From Zonotrichia leucophrys gambelii (Eukaryota > Chordata > Aves > Passeriformes > Passerellidae), in NCBI RefSeq assembly GCF_028769735.1, contig NC_088170.1:62721085-62785084 (forward strand): a stretch of DNA of 64,000 nucleotides. The letters run 5' to 3'. The notes below the pieces were generated by a model. It made no database searches. It was not told the DNA's origin and saw only the letters and a program-made list of their open reading frames with translations. Both the position numbers and the translations under genes were made by a program. Below, in pieces: positions 1-12,213 of this stretch; within the stretch, counting starts at the first letter, position 1, and every line of letters begins with the position of its first letter.

Positions 1-2103
1 GCTTTTATTGAGGTCTTCAATAATATGAGGCTCATGCTTCTTGAGTCTTTAAAAAAATCCACATATGCAGAAGTAGCAACAAAAAGAAAAAAACAGGATC
101 ACTCTTGCACTTCACTAAAATAATAGAATTCAGCTGACCATTCAGGCATCTAAACATTACTGAGGGAAAAAACAGGAGGTGCAATAGTAATGTGGGAATG
201 AAACAAATAAACTGGCTAAAAAAACCTGCAAACATTGTAGATGAAATCAGCTCTAAGCCACCTTCATTGTTAGCAGGACATTGGTGAAATTTCTTGAAAA
301 AAAAACAAAAAACCCAACCAAACAAAAAAGAGCATTGACACCTTACTCTCTTAATAAGCTTGCAGTTGAGAGGGCCCAAGGGACATAAAGTACTGAAATT
401 CATCACAGAATCTTGAATGAAGGAAGGTCAAAAATAGATTTGCAACTGGCTCTAAAGTGAGAGGGTTAAAACTAAGGCAAGGTAGGGAAGTTTTAAAACT
501 GCTAGACAAACAAAGTGTGCAATTACCCCAGGGAACAATGTTTTTGTCACTTTATTACAAGACCCTGAATTAAAGAAAGCCTCTTCAAGTATAGGGATGG
601 GGAAGTCCCCTAACAAATGGATGGTTTCTAGGTTAAAACTTTTTGCCTTTTCTTTTTTCCTTTCAGTATTATAGCTTGACTATGATCTGGCTTGGTCTTT
701 CTGGTTAGACCTATAATTAATCTTAACAGATGAATATTTAGCATGCTCCCTGTTGAGGGATTAAGTCAAGTTTTGAAAATGACTTGGAAGAGAGCATGGC
801 TGAGGATTGTTGCCAAAGGGCAGTGTAGGCTGGGGGCTCTGCTTTGTAGAAGGAGAAGCTTTCCTTTTTTTCTGTTTCACTTTCCATGGATATGGACCTT
901 TATGTGCCACATCTGATGTTCTGGTGCAGGATTCCTCTGGACATCCTGATGCCGAGATACACTGGATAGTCTTTTCTGTTGCTTTTCCCCCTAAATAACT
1001 GCTTTCACAATTTAAAAACCATAAAAAAAATAAAAATAAAAAGTAGTTCCAGAGATTGAAGAAAATTTGAAGGGGAAAGGTTTAAATATTCATGTAGAAG
1101 CAGTTGCAGGAGCACCCCTTTTCAAAATGTCATAAAAAACCAAGGATGTAAATGTTCAGTAAAGCCCTACATTTGGAAAAACATGCTGAACTCAACAAGA
1201 ATATGGACACAGGATGCAGGAAATAAGTAATCATGTAGCAGCTTCCTATAAATTTATTTTAGTAATTGTTCAAACAGTGACACTGATTGCTCAGTTTGGT
1301 AGTTACACAAAGGGGAACTGGAGCTGAACTCTGTGGTTTTTTTGCAGAATTCAAATGTAGAATGAGCCCAGATACTCTCAGTTACTCTGCATGAGAGATC
1401 AATTTTCCTGTGCTTCTGTTTCTAATAATAATCTTTATTTGTAATTACATCTTTAATTATTTTTATTTCATATTTATTGCTGGTAATTCCGTATTATATG
1501 TGCATATGCTTGTTTATTTGTTTTTTAAAGAGAAATCCTTTTTCCCATGAGCACTCATTTATTATTAATTATAAGATTATATTTTGCCTTCATTCATACT
1601 TTACTAATGATATTACTTTTTCAGAATGTTAAAAAATGAGACTGATCAGCAAGACTAAATTGCTCATACTTGAAGATACTTGTGCATGTGTTAAAATATG
1701 GTTTGATGGCAGAATTTAAACCTTTAATCATTTACAAAGACTAATACCTCCTCAACCTTCCTATGTTACGGTAAAATCAAGTCAGGCAGCTTTCAGTCAT
1801 AAAAAGAATTTCCCCTGGAGTCACTTTGAATGTTTTTGCTATCTCACACTCAAAGAAAGTATTAATTTTCAGCAAATTAACAGTTTTTTGGGTCCTAAAT
1901 TAGCTTGCCCCCAGTTAATCAAGATAAAAGGGATTTATCTTTCATGTCTAAATTAAAGAAATCATGACCATTTGTTAAGAACAGTAAAACTGGGATGTAA
2001 AAAACAGTTTTACTTAACACGTGTACCATACCTTGAAAGAGAACAGTCTCCACATAACAGCCTGCAGTTATTACTAGCAGAGAGGAAGAAATAAGATACT
2101 CAC
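1..2103 (-). other. PCLO: PCLO intron after e10 (partial)
   Basis: The stretch starts with the e10 donor at 2103 and runs off the window. I looked for the next Piccolo exon (the end of C2A) and did not find it. The sequence is AT-rich and unique-looking, and short ATG-led frames here have no coding character. An AT-rich block covers about 1420-1630. Confidence 0.85.
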
Positions 2104-2175
2104 TTCACCGAGGAAGTCATTTGAGGAAAATCTATCATAATCCCACACAGTCACTTCCAGTGTTTTCTTTTTCAG
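2104..2175 (-). CDS. PCLO: PCLO exon e10: C2A Ca2+ loop 3
   Basis: This 72-nt exon encodes residues 301-324. It reads [20 protein letters not shown] followed by [18 protein letters not shown] is the third Ca2+-binding loop of a C2 domain; D312, D314 and D320 (segment numbering) complete the five-aspartate set begun in e7, so the site looks intact. The acceptor is ttgaattgcag and the donor is gtgagt. Both borders are in phase 0. It has no ATG-led frame of its own and was found by continuing the known protein order. The last C2A strand, the C-terminal linker and C2B would lie in exons downstream; I see none in the remaining 2.1 kb. Confidence 0.96.
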
Positions 2176-4250
2176 CTGCAATTCAAGGAAAAGGATAATT
2201 AAATTCATAAACTTCAGATCAAGTCTTTCTGGCGGTTTCTACAAATTATTTCCTCTACGTGTCCTTTTTCATAGGATAAGGCATTTTCATGGTAATTTTC
2301 ACCATTTCATCAACCTTGTTCTGAGAAAAATAATTTGGCACTATTATTTGTCATCAAGCCAGATGGGCTTGGCCCTATTTTAGGAATTCCCACAAGTTGT
2401 TTTGGACAGAATTTATGTACACTACAAGAGTCAAACTGATTTTTAAGGCCCCATTTTTTGTTCCTTCAGCTTTTCCCATCACCAGATCTGTCTGAACGCA
2501 GAAATCTGCCTGAAGTGCGTTTGAGTGTGAATTTCAAATGTATGATATCAAACACTTTATTTACATAACCTCATCTGTGAAGAGCAGGCTTTAATGCCTG
2601 CAGAATTCAGTGAAGTCAGTGAGAGTCTGTAAGTGATCCAGGCATGCAGACAAGTTGTACTGTTGGGTATTAATGGCAGCTGTCAAAAGCCATTATCTGC
2701 AGACCTTGTTAGGCATGGTAGCTGTGTCAAGCACTCTTTAGGACACAGTAAGAAACAAGTGATCTTTATATGACAAGAGAGCGCAAGACAGTGAAACTGT
2801 TGACCAAAGCTGTTGACCTTATTGTAAGGACTGACCTGAGCATTTTTCCAGGGGTCTCTGAGGACATGTAGGGGCAGGATTGATTACTGATTTTGTGTGC
2901 TAGGGCAAAAGGCTGTAAGGCGGCTGCAAAGGCAGTAATAAATTCATGTGGCTTGAAAGAAAATCCTGCCGATTGTAGGGTGTCTGCAAAGTCAGGCTGA
3001 GAAGTCACAAATGAAGAATGGAAGCATTAGTGAGGAAAAGAGGGCTCTTCACATACTTGAATTAAAGAATTCAGATGAATTCTTATGTGATAGTTGAGGT
3101 TATCATCCTAACAGAAGCAACCTGTCACTCACTGCTCTGTTAATTGGCTGCTGGTCACAGAGGGACAGCAAAGGATCAAGTCATTGCTCAAAATGATAAA
3201 CTATACCAGTCATTGTACACATTGCATATACTTGCAATGAAAGCACTCTTGGCTATTTACAGCACCCCAGAATATGGGAGTGACTCACAAGGATCATTGA
3301 GTGCAACTCTGAAGTTGATGGTCTGTACACCCAGGATGGAACCCACAACATTGGTGTCATTACAATCATCAATTTCCCCCCATTGCCCCTTCTCTTCATC
3401 CAGACTAAAACAGTTCCTAGCAACCTGCAATTGCCTTTAAGTGATAATTTAATCTCATCATTATGTATTCAGAATATCATCTGCTCCCAGCCAGCTTTGG
3501 AGAAATGCACAACTATGCAAAGCCAATGTCTATGAAAAGAAAATTTAAATCAGCACATCCTGGAAAACCCACACAAAGGGGAATTAAACTATTTCTAACA
3601 TCAACAATGTACTCTTTAAGCACACAACAGCATGACTTAAAACCTAAGATTTTAAAAAAAAAATTGAGAGCAATTCTTTAATCTTTTTGTTTTATTCTTA
3701 CATAATTAAGCCATATTCTTCTTAAGCATTGATTTAAAAAATATCCTGCACGAATGAACAAAAAGATTATTTTTTGAAAATTTCTTATCTAATATTTCTA
3801 AAGCTGATTTCCTTGACTGAATAAAATAACTTTTCTTTGCTGTTCCAAGACAGTATTGAAACTGCAACATGAAAAATAACCTGAAAAAGTGAGCTGAGCA
3901 CCCATGGGTCCATGATGCTTTTGGCTTCTTGGATGATACAATTTTCTGCCAGGTGTTATATTAAGTATATATGTATTTTACCATTTAAAAGAGATAGCAC
4001 AAATACTTTTCAGAAATATATTGTCACAGTTGTTGCTATTTTGAGAGGAGATTTCTTCTTGATGACTGTGCAAGGACAGAGAGAAAAATGCATAGATGCA
4101 GGAAATGGGGGGAAATCCCCTAGGGTTTTAAGAAATTTAGGCAGAAAGGGGAAAAAAGAAAAGATTTTCAAGTGACTGGAGCCATACTTTTGCCAGCTTC
4201 TTTGCAATAATGTGATAATAAAATTGTGATGAAAACTTACAGTACTCTAT

Positions 4251-4752
4251 TATTGGAATATGAATCCCAATATAACCAGTTAGATGGTGCCTGGGCCAGT
4301 TCTGACCTTCGCTGCTGGGCCAAAGGCAGCACTGCGGTGTTTTACCCCAGAGATACCTTGGCTGCTGGAGAGTGCAGCGGGGCAAGTCCAGGCTTGTCAG
4401 GACTCCGTTTACCTCAGGAGAGAGAGCTTCTGGCGATGGTGGAGAGAAAGGGAGTGGATTCTGCTAGAAGGTTGCCAGATGTTTATTCCATGGGTACAGA
4501 GATGTCTGCACCGGGCCACTGCTGCTAACAGAATGGAGGCCGCATGGTCTCATTCACATTTTAAGCTCAGGGCAGGGGAAGGGGAGGGGACAGGTGAGCC
4601 ACCAACCAGGTGAAGGGGCAGGGTCTCAAGGGACTAGGGACACCTATCACACGACGCCTTGCTGGTATGTTAGCCTGATTGACAGGGCACACTCAGCGAG
4701 GGGCGAGGGGGAAGGGAGAAGGTAAAACAGGATATTGCAACACACCGCAACA
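4251..4752 (-). mobile_element. Solo endogenous-retrovirus LTR, ERVK-like by its 6-bp TSD
   Basis: This 502-bp element is read on the minus strand, from TGTTGCGGTG at 4752 to CCAATA at 4251. It is flanked by identical CTCTAT at 4245-4250 and 4753-4758, a 6-bp target-site duplication as made by ERVK-type integrases. A polyadenylation signal AATAAA is at 4487-4482, with a C/T-rich U5-like stretch after it. The sequence is far more GC-rich than its surroundings. The end away from U3 reads TA where CA is expected, which one C-to-T change would explain. No internal viral genes remain. It lies in the sense orientation of PCLO. Confidence 0.75.
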
Positions 4753-7700
4753 CTCTATACTTTGCAAAATCTATTTTAAGCCTTTTAGTTTAATAAAGCT
4801 TTTATAAAATATTATGACAATGAAAAACCATGGAAAGACCTTTGTGAGGCAGAGTGCATGAAACGAGTTTCAAAGCAGGGGAAAATGTGCTTCTCTGAAG
4901 ATGTATCTGTGTGCCACCATGGGGGCAAAGAGCACTAAATGGCTTCTGGTTTTAAAAGCAGCCATTTCACCATCCCAGTTCTGCCTCACTGCATAAGGGC
5001 TCTGCCTTTCATCAATCAGTTTTAGGATGTGAATCCTGAAGTTCTGATGCTCATCAGGAATTTGACAGACAGCAATACTGAACCCTCTTTCTGTCTGACC
5101 ATGGCTTTCTGCAATGGGCAATGTACAACAGGAAAATGAGTGCCACAAAAAAGAAAGAACAGTTTCCAGATATTGGGAATGTCATCTGAGCCCCAAACAT
5201 ACTCTGAAGAAAAGTGCTACCAAACAATTTCAGTCTTAGCATAGTGGAAAAAAAAGCAGTAATAAAATAAAATAAATAGAAATCCACCTAGAAGCACATT
5301 ACTGCATGTGAACTCCAGTTAGCTTTAGGCTGTCTAAGGACAGCCATATTTTAAAGAAAATGAATGAATTTGCAGAAATAGTCAATGTGAAAAATATTGT
5401 CTCTTTTGGAAGGCATAACCAACCCCACAGGTACAGAAGGGCTTGTTCCTCATTGTAAATGTCTGGATGTTATGGATAGTGTCTGCCTGTGTAGCTAAAT
5501 ATGCACTAATTAAAATATTCAACACATATTCCTTGAAAATTTCATACTAGGATTTGCCTTAGGAAAGAAATAATTTCAATGCAGCTTGTTCTTTCCTCTA
5601 TGTTAAAAGCGTACTACTATATTTACTTCAGAAATAATACAAAATACTGTAATTTCAGTCAGGATGTTTCATGAGTAGAAATTAATGTATTAGGTAATCC
5701 ATTACAGTTCTTTTTCTTACATTCATATTTAACATTTTATTGTTCTCTGTATTTATGTACTTTGGTACATGGGAGTACAAAAAGGCTTTTTATAGGTCAC
5801 TTAGGAACTTACTTTCTTTTGTCCTAGATATTAAGTAAGATTTAAATAGCAATACCTTACTGATTCATAAAAAAGATTTTCTTACTTTTGGAAATAAGAC
5901 ATAAGCTTCCACATCCCTCAGATTTTGAAAATATTACTCTTTCTAAATATATTACCTTCAAATTACAGATATAAGTGACACCAAAACTATTTGCTTTGTG
6001 GAATTATTTCATATAAGTAAATGCTTTTATTTGCTTTCTGGCAAGTAAGAAATTGAGGCAAAGAAAGCCACACCTTACAGTGTGGTCATACAGCATACCA
6101 ATAGTGTCACCAGCAACAGAACTTACATCTTTTATCATCTTCTCCTTAAATTATTCTAATGCTTTCTTTCTTGCTCTGAGTAGATATTAGACTTGAGTTA
6201 GCAATTATTGCACAACATTTGTAAAATTGTACTCAGCCTTCCTCTCAAATTTTAATTATTTCTACTTTATTACTTAACAAACCCCTTAAATTACTAAATA
6301 TTCACAGTTTATTTTTTCTGCAACTGTCAAAGCAAAATTTGCTATATATGTGATAAAACTAATCATTCTGACCTTGAAAAAGTCTGTTTCATTTCAAAGA
6401 GTGATCTGTTTCCCATAATTATTTTCACTTTAATTTCAACTATTTTATGAAAGAGAAAAGGAAAATAAAAAATTGTACAACCAGCTAAAGTCTAGACAGT
6501 GACGTTAAAAGAACTATATTAGGAAATATTTAATAATGCTTATTTGCTGTCTGCAAGCAATGCATGCTTTGATGGAGAGAAAAAAGCATGGGGGAAAGGA
6601 TATATTTCTTTGAAGAAATGCTGTTTATAAAAATTAATGAATTTATGTTTGAATTGGACTGCTAACTCCGTGTAACAATGTGTGATGCAGTTTTACTTGT
6701 TTGGTGAACAGAACTCTCATGCTCAGACTAATGCAATTATTGGCTTGTATTTCTATTTCTATCTGTAACTATTTTGAAATACAGATTTGTGAGAGTTATG
6801 AGTGCAAATGATGGTCTCTTACATGGTGAGAGTTCTTCAGACTGTAGAGGACACTCATCATCAGCATTGAGTTATTTGTGATTTAGAAATGTGCTTCACT
6901 GTAGGTTCTCTAAGCCAGGGCATGGAATTTTGTAGGAGAAAAGTCACACACACTGGTGTCTCAGCATGGTTTGTCTACTTAGCAGTAAATACAAATCATG
7001 GAAAGATATGGAAGCAAACAGTGCTCTCTGCACACAGTTCTGTGTGACAAGATGCTTGAATATAAAAGACGTGGTTCTAAAATGAAGTTTGCACATTTAA
7101 AAACATAAACACATAAAAGTCTCAGAGGAAGGCAAAAGGAAAGGATTTGCAAATAGGAAGCAAAAATGTAAAGTATTCAACATGCAAGCTAAAGGCATAT
7201 TTAATCAAATAATGGTCTGAAAACTGACATTAAAGACACAAGATTTTTTCTTGTCATAAAAATTAGTGTCTGGGAAATCCTAAATTAATATCATTATCTG
7301 TTTGAAAAGCACCAAACAGCCACTGAATTTACAATACTCTATCACTCTTAATAACAGCTCTGTGAAATGTCACAGCACAGCCCCCAAGCAAATTAAGAAA
7401 ACATAAGAATCTTTCTTAAATGAAAAGCTGAGTTTGGAAACATTGCAAAGACTTACCAAACCCTTTTGCCAATTGAAGAAAACTTAGCGTTTATATTGCA
7501 GCTAGGAAAACATCAGTGTGGTTTAATTGTCAAATAGCTACCATTTATAAAAGCCTGCATGAGGCAGTAAGAAAATCCCATAAACCACTACCTGCAACAG
7601 GACACATCTGAAGGAAATCTGAGCTACTGCTACTAAATCTACATGTGTAGATTACATGAGCAGCAAGGCAATTCCCTCTGAGGGAAGGGTTTTGTTCCAT

Positions 7701-8635
7701 GCAAAAATGAGTGTTTTAATCTATGTTCCTCTCGCTGGACAAGAAGAAAGAAAACCCAAATTCTAAATTGGGAAGATTGTATTGAGGTCTTGGGGTTGTG
7801 ATGGAGAAGAATATTAAAAGCATTGGGAAATCTATTCACTCAAGAGCCTGGTTATTCTGGGCTTTTTTACAAGTACTGAAAGATAAAATGGCAGTGTAAA
7901 GTGAAGTTGAAAGTATCAAGAACAAAACAGAAAGAAAGGCAGAAATATTCAGGACTGCATTAAAATCCAGTAATCTATAAAACATACTTCATAATTCTAA
8001 AAAAATGAACTGATCATTATTTTGCCAATTATATCTTTTTTCAAATTGGTTAAAAGTTCTTTATGAGAAGAGATGGAGGAGTAGAGGACTCAATTGCTTC
8101 ACACTGCTTCAGAAGCACAGCTGGAGTTAGGAAGCCACTAAGAAACAGAGAAGACTGCAGACATCCTTCCCAGATGTGAGTTAAATCTTTCTATGACAAG
8201 GAAATCAAATATCTTCTAAGTTTTTTCATGTGATTCATGGAATTAGTGATAAATCTAAAAATGTATATCTACATTTTATACATATTTTTAAAATAAAAAT
8301 GGTAGACATTGTGGTTTGTGTTAGCTTGCATGGCTGTTGGAACAGAGTGACTATGATTTCTGCATCTACTTCAGAAACTTATGTCTTAATTTATTACCTT
8401 ATTAATGTATTCCATTATCATTTAAATTTATTTATTTAATTTCTTATATCTGTACTTATGAGTGTAATCCCCACAAATTGCCATGTTAATGAGCAGAAGG
8501 GCAAGAAAATAGGATTTCCATAGGACGCTCTATAAGAGGCAAAGAAAGAATCTCAAATTCTAAATCTGGTAAGATTTTACAGGGTTTCAGAGAATTGCCA
8601 GTAGCACTGCTCCCTTCACAGTGAGCACTGCAGAC

Positions 8636-8641
8636 CATGCA
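8636..8641 (-). promoter_or_regulatory. UGCAUG (RBFOX-type) element after e9
   Basis: An exact TGCATG on the gene strand lies at +48 to +53 of the intron after e9, which is the exon following the microexon. Function is inferred only. Confidence 0.45.
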
Positions 8642-8688
8642 GAGAATAAAGCAGCAAATAGCACAGAAGAGCAGCACCAGTCACGCAC

Positions 8689-8782
8689 CTGCTCCACGGA
8701 GATATTTTTGTAAATGACTGTCTGATTCCACTCAGGATTCAGGCTTTTCTGTATGTACTTGGTTCTCCGCTTGTACTCAGCG
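8689..8782 (-). CDS. PCLO: PCLO exon e9: central strands of the C2A domain
   Basis: This 94-nt exon encodes residues 269-300. It reads [20 protein letters not shown] then [16 protein letters not shown] followed by [14 protein letters not shown] is the polybasic strand and the LNPxWNQ motif typical of C2 domains; the NPEWNQ segment packs between the two beta sheets. The acceptor is gttcaaatgcag and the donor is gtgcgt. The exon enters in phase 2 (its first C completes glycine or serine depending on microexon use) and leaves in phase 0. The open frame runs past the donor as VRDWC, which is intron read-through and not coding. A UGCAUG element begins 48 nt into the following intron. Confidence 0.97.
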
Positions 8783-11700
8783 CTGCATTTGAACAAAGGA
8801 ACAAAACATTACATTAGTGATCTTTTGTTTCTTTCAGCTCTAATACAGAAGAAGCCCAAAACACCCATAAACCAAAAACCAGAAAAAGAAAAGAGCTGCA
8901 TCTTTCGTTTCTGCAGCAATTCAGGGTTACGAGAGGACAATGAGAGCCTTTGGGATGTTTTCTTTGGTATGCTTTTATGAGATGGTCTTTTAAAACATCT
9001 CCTGACTCTTCAGCAGGCTTGCTCTGCCTTAAACCATTTCAAGATAAAGCATCAGTCAGCATATGCACATAGGACTTTGTCCTCTCATTGTAGATATTGG
9101 GCTCTGATTCTAAATTGAGGTGATAATGCATTGATTTCTTTTCCACGACCATCCCATTAGCACTTTAAAGTAGCACAAATTCATTATATTTATAGGTTGC
9201 AATCTCTAATTACAGGAATCCCATCTCACAAACACATTTAATGAATGCCATAAAGTAACTAATATCCTGTTAATGATTGAAGAACTAATTTCTTATTGAT
9301 CATGTTCTCTGCCTATACCTCTAGCTGTACTGGAAAGAAACACAAAAGTGCATCAGGATCACTTTTTTCCTCATGTCAATAGCCAAGAACAAAGGTTTGG
9401 CTGCATAATCTGTTTTAAAAATAATTCACTAATGCTTTATATTGTACTTTACATTTCCTGAGTTTTGAGAAAGCAATACACTAATCTTAAACAGAATATG
9501 GACTCATCTAGCTCTGTGAGCTTTGATGTTAGATTTGCTTTCATTCCAATTTTAATTTAACATAAATTTTAATGGAAAACTAAAAAACCTGGGTAGGAGA
9601 ACATGAGAATCTTTTAATACTTTGAAAAACCCACAAGATTTAAGGTAAAGAAACTGTTTTTGTCAAGCTGAAAGTATACACTAGCTACATCTATTACTAA
9701 ACAAAATGCTCCCTGGACTGTTCTCCAGCACTAAGACAAAATGGCACAACATAACTTGTATATGTCATATTAGAGTCTTTTTTGGTTCTCCTACAATAAC
9801 TTTTGATTTAACTGTTTTAGTTCATATTGTGGCATGGTCCCAGATCTAATGTACTAATTCCTTTCATATGAGATTAACTGAGAAGGATCACTCAGGAACA
9901 CATTTAATCAGTCAGTCACTGATGCACCATATCTGGTACCAGGAACAGTTCTGATTTATGGTCATGTGAAAGATACATGTGCATTACTGGCACACATATG
10001 TTGATGTGGGGACTTCAGCACCAGCAGTTTCACTCTATAAACTCAATTCTGCTGTGCAGTGGTCCCATCTAATTAATCTGGTTTGCAGGGTGGCTTTATT
10101 CTCTGAAATGAGATGGCTCTATCCAAGCTGCCTAGCCTGATATCTTGATGTGAAAGGGATTTGCAGCTAGTTTTCCTCTCATTTTTTTTCTCTAGTCATT
10201 CTATGTATTTCCACATATTTTCTTGGACATCTTGCTATCCACTGTCTTTCAGTTTATTGAAAAATGTGAGAGGTTTTGGGACTGGTTAAACAGTATCTGT
10301 TCACCTCTGCTTACAAGAAGAAAGCAGCAGCTCTCCAGAGTTCAGGGAGTTCTGTCAGCCATAGCATGGCATGGCAAGGGTGATTTAAAATCTAGGGGGA
10401 CTAAGAGCATATGAAAATGAAACTTACACAAAACTATTTCTTTGCATATATTGGAAAGAAAGTTGAAATACAAAATCTGAATCCATTTAGAAATGAGATT
10501 TCTTTGGCAAACAGTATTAAGTAATGCAGTTAAAATTCTAAAGCACCTCAGTAGCTTTCTTTTCCCACTCTCTGGTATGAGAAAAGCATCCCCTGCCTAG
10601 AACATCCTGTTTAGATGTCCCATGACCTGCTGGTTTTAGGGAACTGATTTACTTTCATTTCTTGAAGAAAGTGGAAAAGAATCCTTTGCGCACTCAGCCA
10701 AGAAAATGACACCAACATTCCCTTTCCTTTCTTGGATCTCCTTTTGCAGTAGTAGGACTTCATCACCTTTTCAAAGTTTCTGATTCTTTCTTGAAGTATG
10801 TGAGAAGGTGATTCATGCAGTGTTGAGTTCCAGAGCTTGCAAAAGATGAAATTGCTGTTAACATGGCAGCTCTGAAATATTTCCAGTGAAGTCCATGGAA
10901 TATTTGGATCTATAAAGGGTGAGCTGAGCCCACCCCCATATAGTCTATGTCTGTGTCTATTGCAGAGGGAGGCAGGAGACCTTGACTTCTTCCAGGGAGG
11001 TGCAGAACCAGGCTAAGCTGGATGGAGGTGAAGGTTTCTACGCTTCTGAAGGGAAGGATCTGGCAAACACATTACATTCATACCCCTGATGCACCTTCCC
11101 CACAACAATTAACAGAGCAACAATTAACAGATTAATAGATGAAGATGCTTTCATAAAATGCATTCATTAAATTAGTCACTGGTATGTCACTGATCATGAA
11201 ATAATTTGCATTTGAAATTCAAAGAGTATTACTGTGTGGAAAGATACAAATGGCATATTTCTTTTTTTTTATTTTTTTCTCTCTGATTCCTTAATTATAA
11301 TTTATTAACATATAATAAAATTTATTAAGTATGATGAAAAAAGCATAATAGAATAACCATGTTAAAAAGTGTAATGAATACACAAATGAAATGTGTGATT
11401 TTAACATATTCTTTAAATAATTTCAGTAATTTAAAAAGAGACAGATTATAGAAATCTGTTTATTGAAATTAATCTGCTCACTTGTTTAGTCAGAGTATTA
11501 CTTTTAAACAAATTTAAAATTGGGGTTGGAATATTTATGTGCTTAGTCTGGGCTGACATTAGCATATCTTGAGAAGTGAGCTTATGTTTCCAGGACAAAT
11601 AAAGCACTCCTAATTTCAATAATTTAAGTTTGTTTACCACAAATAACCACTTATGTGGTCAAGCAGATTTAATTAATCTATCTGAGCAATTATCTAGAAT

Positions 11701-12121
11701 TATACCTGGCTTTAATGTTCAAGATAAATAGAGAAAAATATTCCATTTCTTTACCAAAAAGAACCTGTTTCTCTTGGCAGTAACACCATTTAAAATCTTC
11801 ATACAGGTTCACAGTTAGTTGTTTTTCAACTTTCAGTGAGTGAGGATGAGGTTTTAGATATCTCTGAACTAAATTCTTCCAGACTTCAAAAGACATTGAG
11901 CTTCTTGCAGAGTTTGGTCTCAGAATAACACTGCACTAAGGAGCATTAACTACTTGTTTCCAGTTCCTGAAATGACCTAATTAGTAAATGAAAACCAAAA
12001 CCATACCACAGTTTCATGCCATCAGAACTCAAGAGAACTCTGTAGTTCAATGCACAGGCTCACTGTCTCATTCATGCATACAGAAAATGAAAGAATCAAG
12101 TTGGAAGATAGTGGACTCTAC
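8783..12121 (-). other. PCLO: PCLO intron e8-e9
   Basis: This 3.3-kb intron follows the microexon. Apart from the UGCAUG element at 12073-12078 it has no recognised element. An AT-rich block lies at about 11250-11430. A slightly GC-richer patch at 10920-11070 could not be assigned to a repeat family. Confidence 0.9.
12073..12078 (-). promoter_or_regulatory. UGCAUG (RBFOX-type) element after microexon e8
   Basis: The gene strand reads TGCATG at +44 to +49 of the intron after e8. RBFOX proteins bind UGCAUG, and sites just downstream of an exon usually favour inclusion, especially of neuronal microexons. The match is exact; function here is inferred. Confidence 0.6.
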
Positions 12122-12148
12122 CTGGCGTTTTGGACAACCATGACTTGT
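12122..12148 (-). CDS. PCLO: PCLO exon e8: 27-nt microexon, nine-residue C2A splice insert
   Basis: This microexon reads A CAA GTC ATG GTT GTC CAA AAC GCC AG. With the GG of e7 and the C of e9 it gives G-QVMVVQNAS-A. Published work on mammalian Piccolo describes a nine-residue alternatively spliced insertion at this point of C2A that changes the domain's conformation and its Ca2+ affinity. The 27-nt length keeps the frame whether the exon is included or skipped (skipping gives GRGAEYKRR). The acceptor is ggatgtgcag, a CTAAC branch-point-like motif lies 24 nt upstream, and a pyrimidine-rich run lies further upstream (12168-12213). The donor gtagag departs from consensus. A UGCAUG element starts 44 nt into the next intron. 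The identity is strong; whether this bird uses both forms is not shown by sequence alone. Confidence 0.94.
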
Positions 12149-12213
12149 CTGCACATCCAGAATTTACAGAGTTAGGAACACAGAGGAAGCAGCGTAAGAG
12201 AAAGTGAGAACAG
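12149..12213 (-). promoter_or_regulatory. Acceptor region of microexon e8
   Basis: On the gene strand a pyrimidine-rich run (12213 to 12168) is followed by CTAAC at 12175-12171, with the likely branch A 24 nt before the exon, then a purine-containing stretch ending tgtgcag. The UGC directly before the AG resembles the context of SRRM4-dependent neuronal microexons. The pyrimidine run lies mostly upstream of the branch point rather than between it and the AG, which suggests a weak, regulated site. Confidence 0.5.

Larger units (their letters stand above)
2176..8688 (-). other. PCLO: PCLO intron e9-e10
   Basis: This 6.5-kb intron has a gtgcgt donor at 8688 and a ttgcag acceptor at 2176. It holds one solo LTR in the same orientation as the gene (4251-4752) and a UGCAUG element near the donor. 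Elsewhere, including the long AT-rich run at 5300-7600, I recognise nothing. Confidence 0.9.

Noticed and set aside
4284..4752. Alternative left boundary of the LTR at the TGGTGCC sequence
   Set aside because: It gives TG...CA ends but no matching flanks, whereas a boundary at 4251 gives an exact 6-bp duplication.
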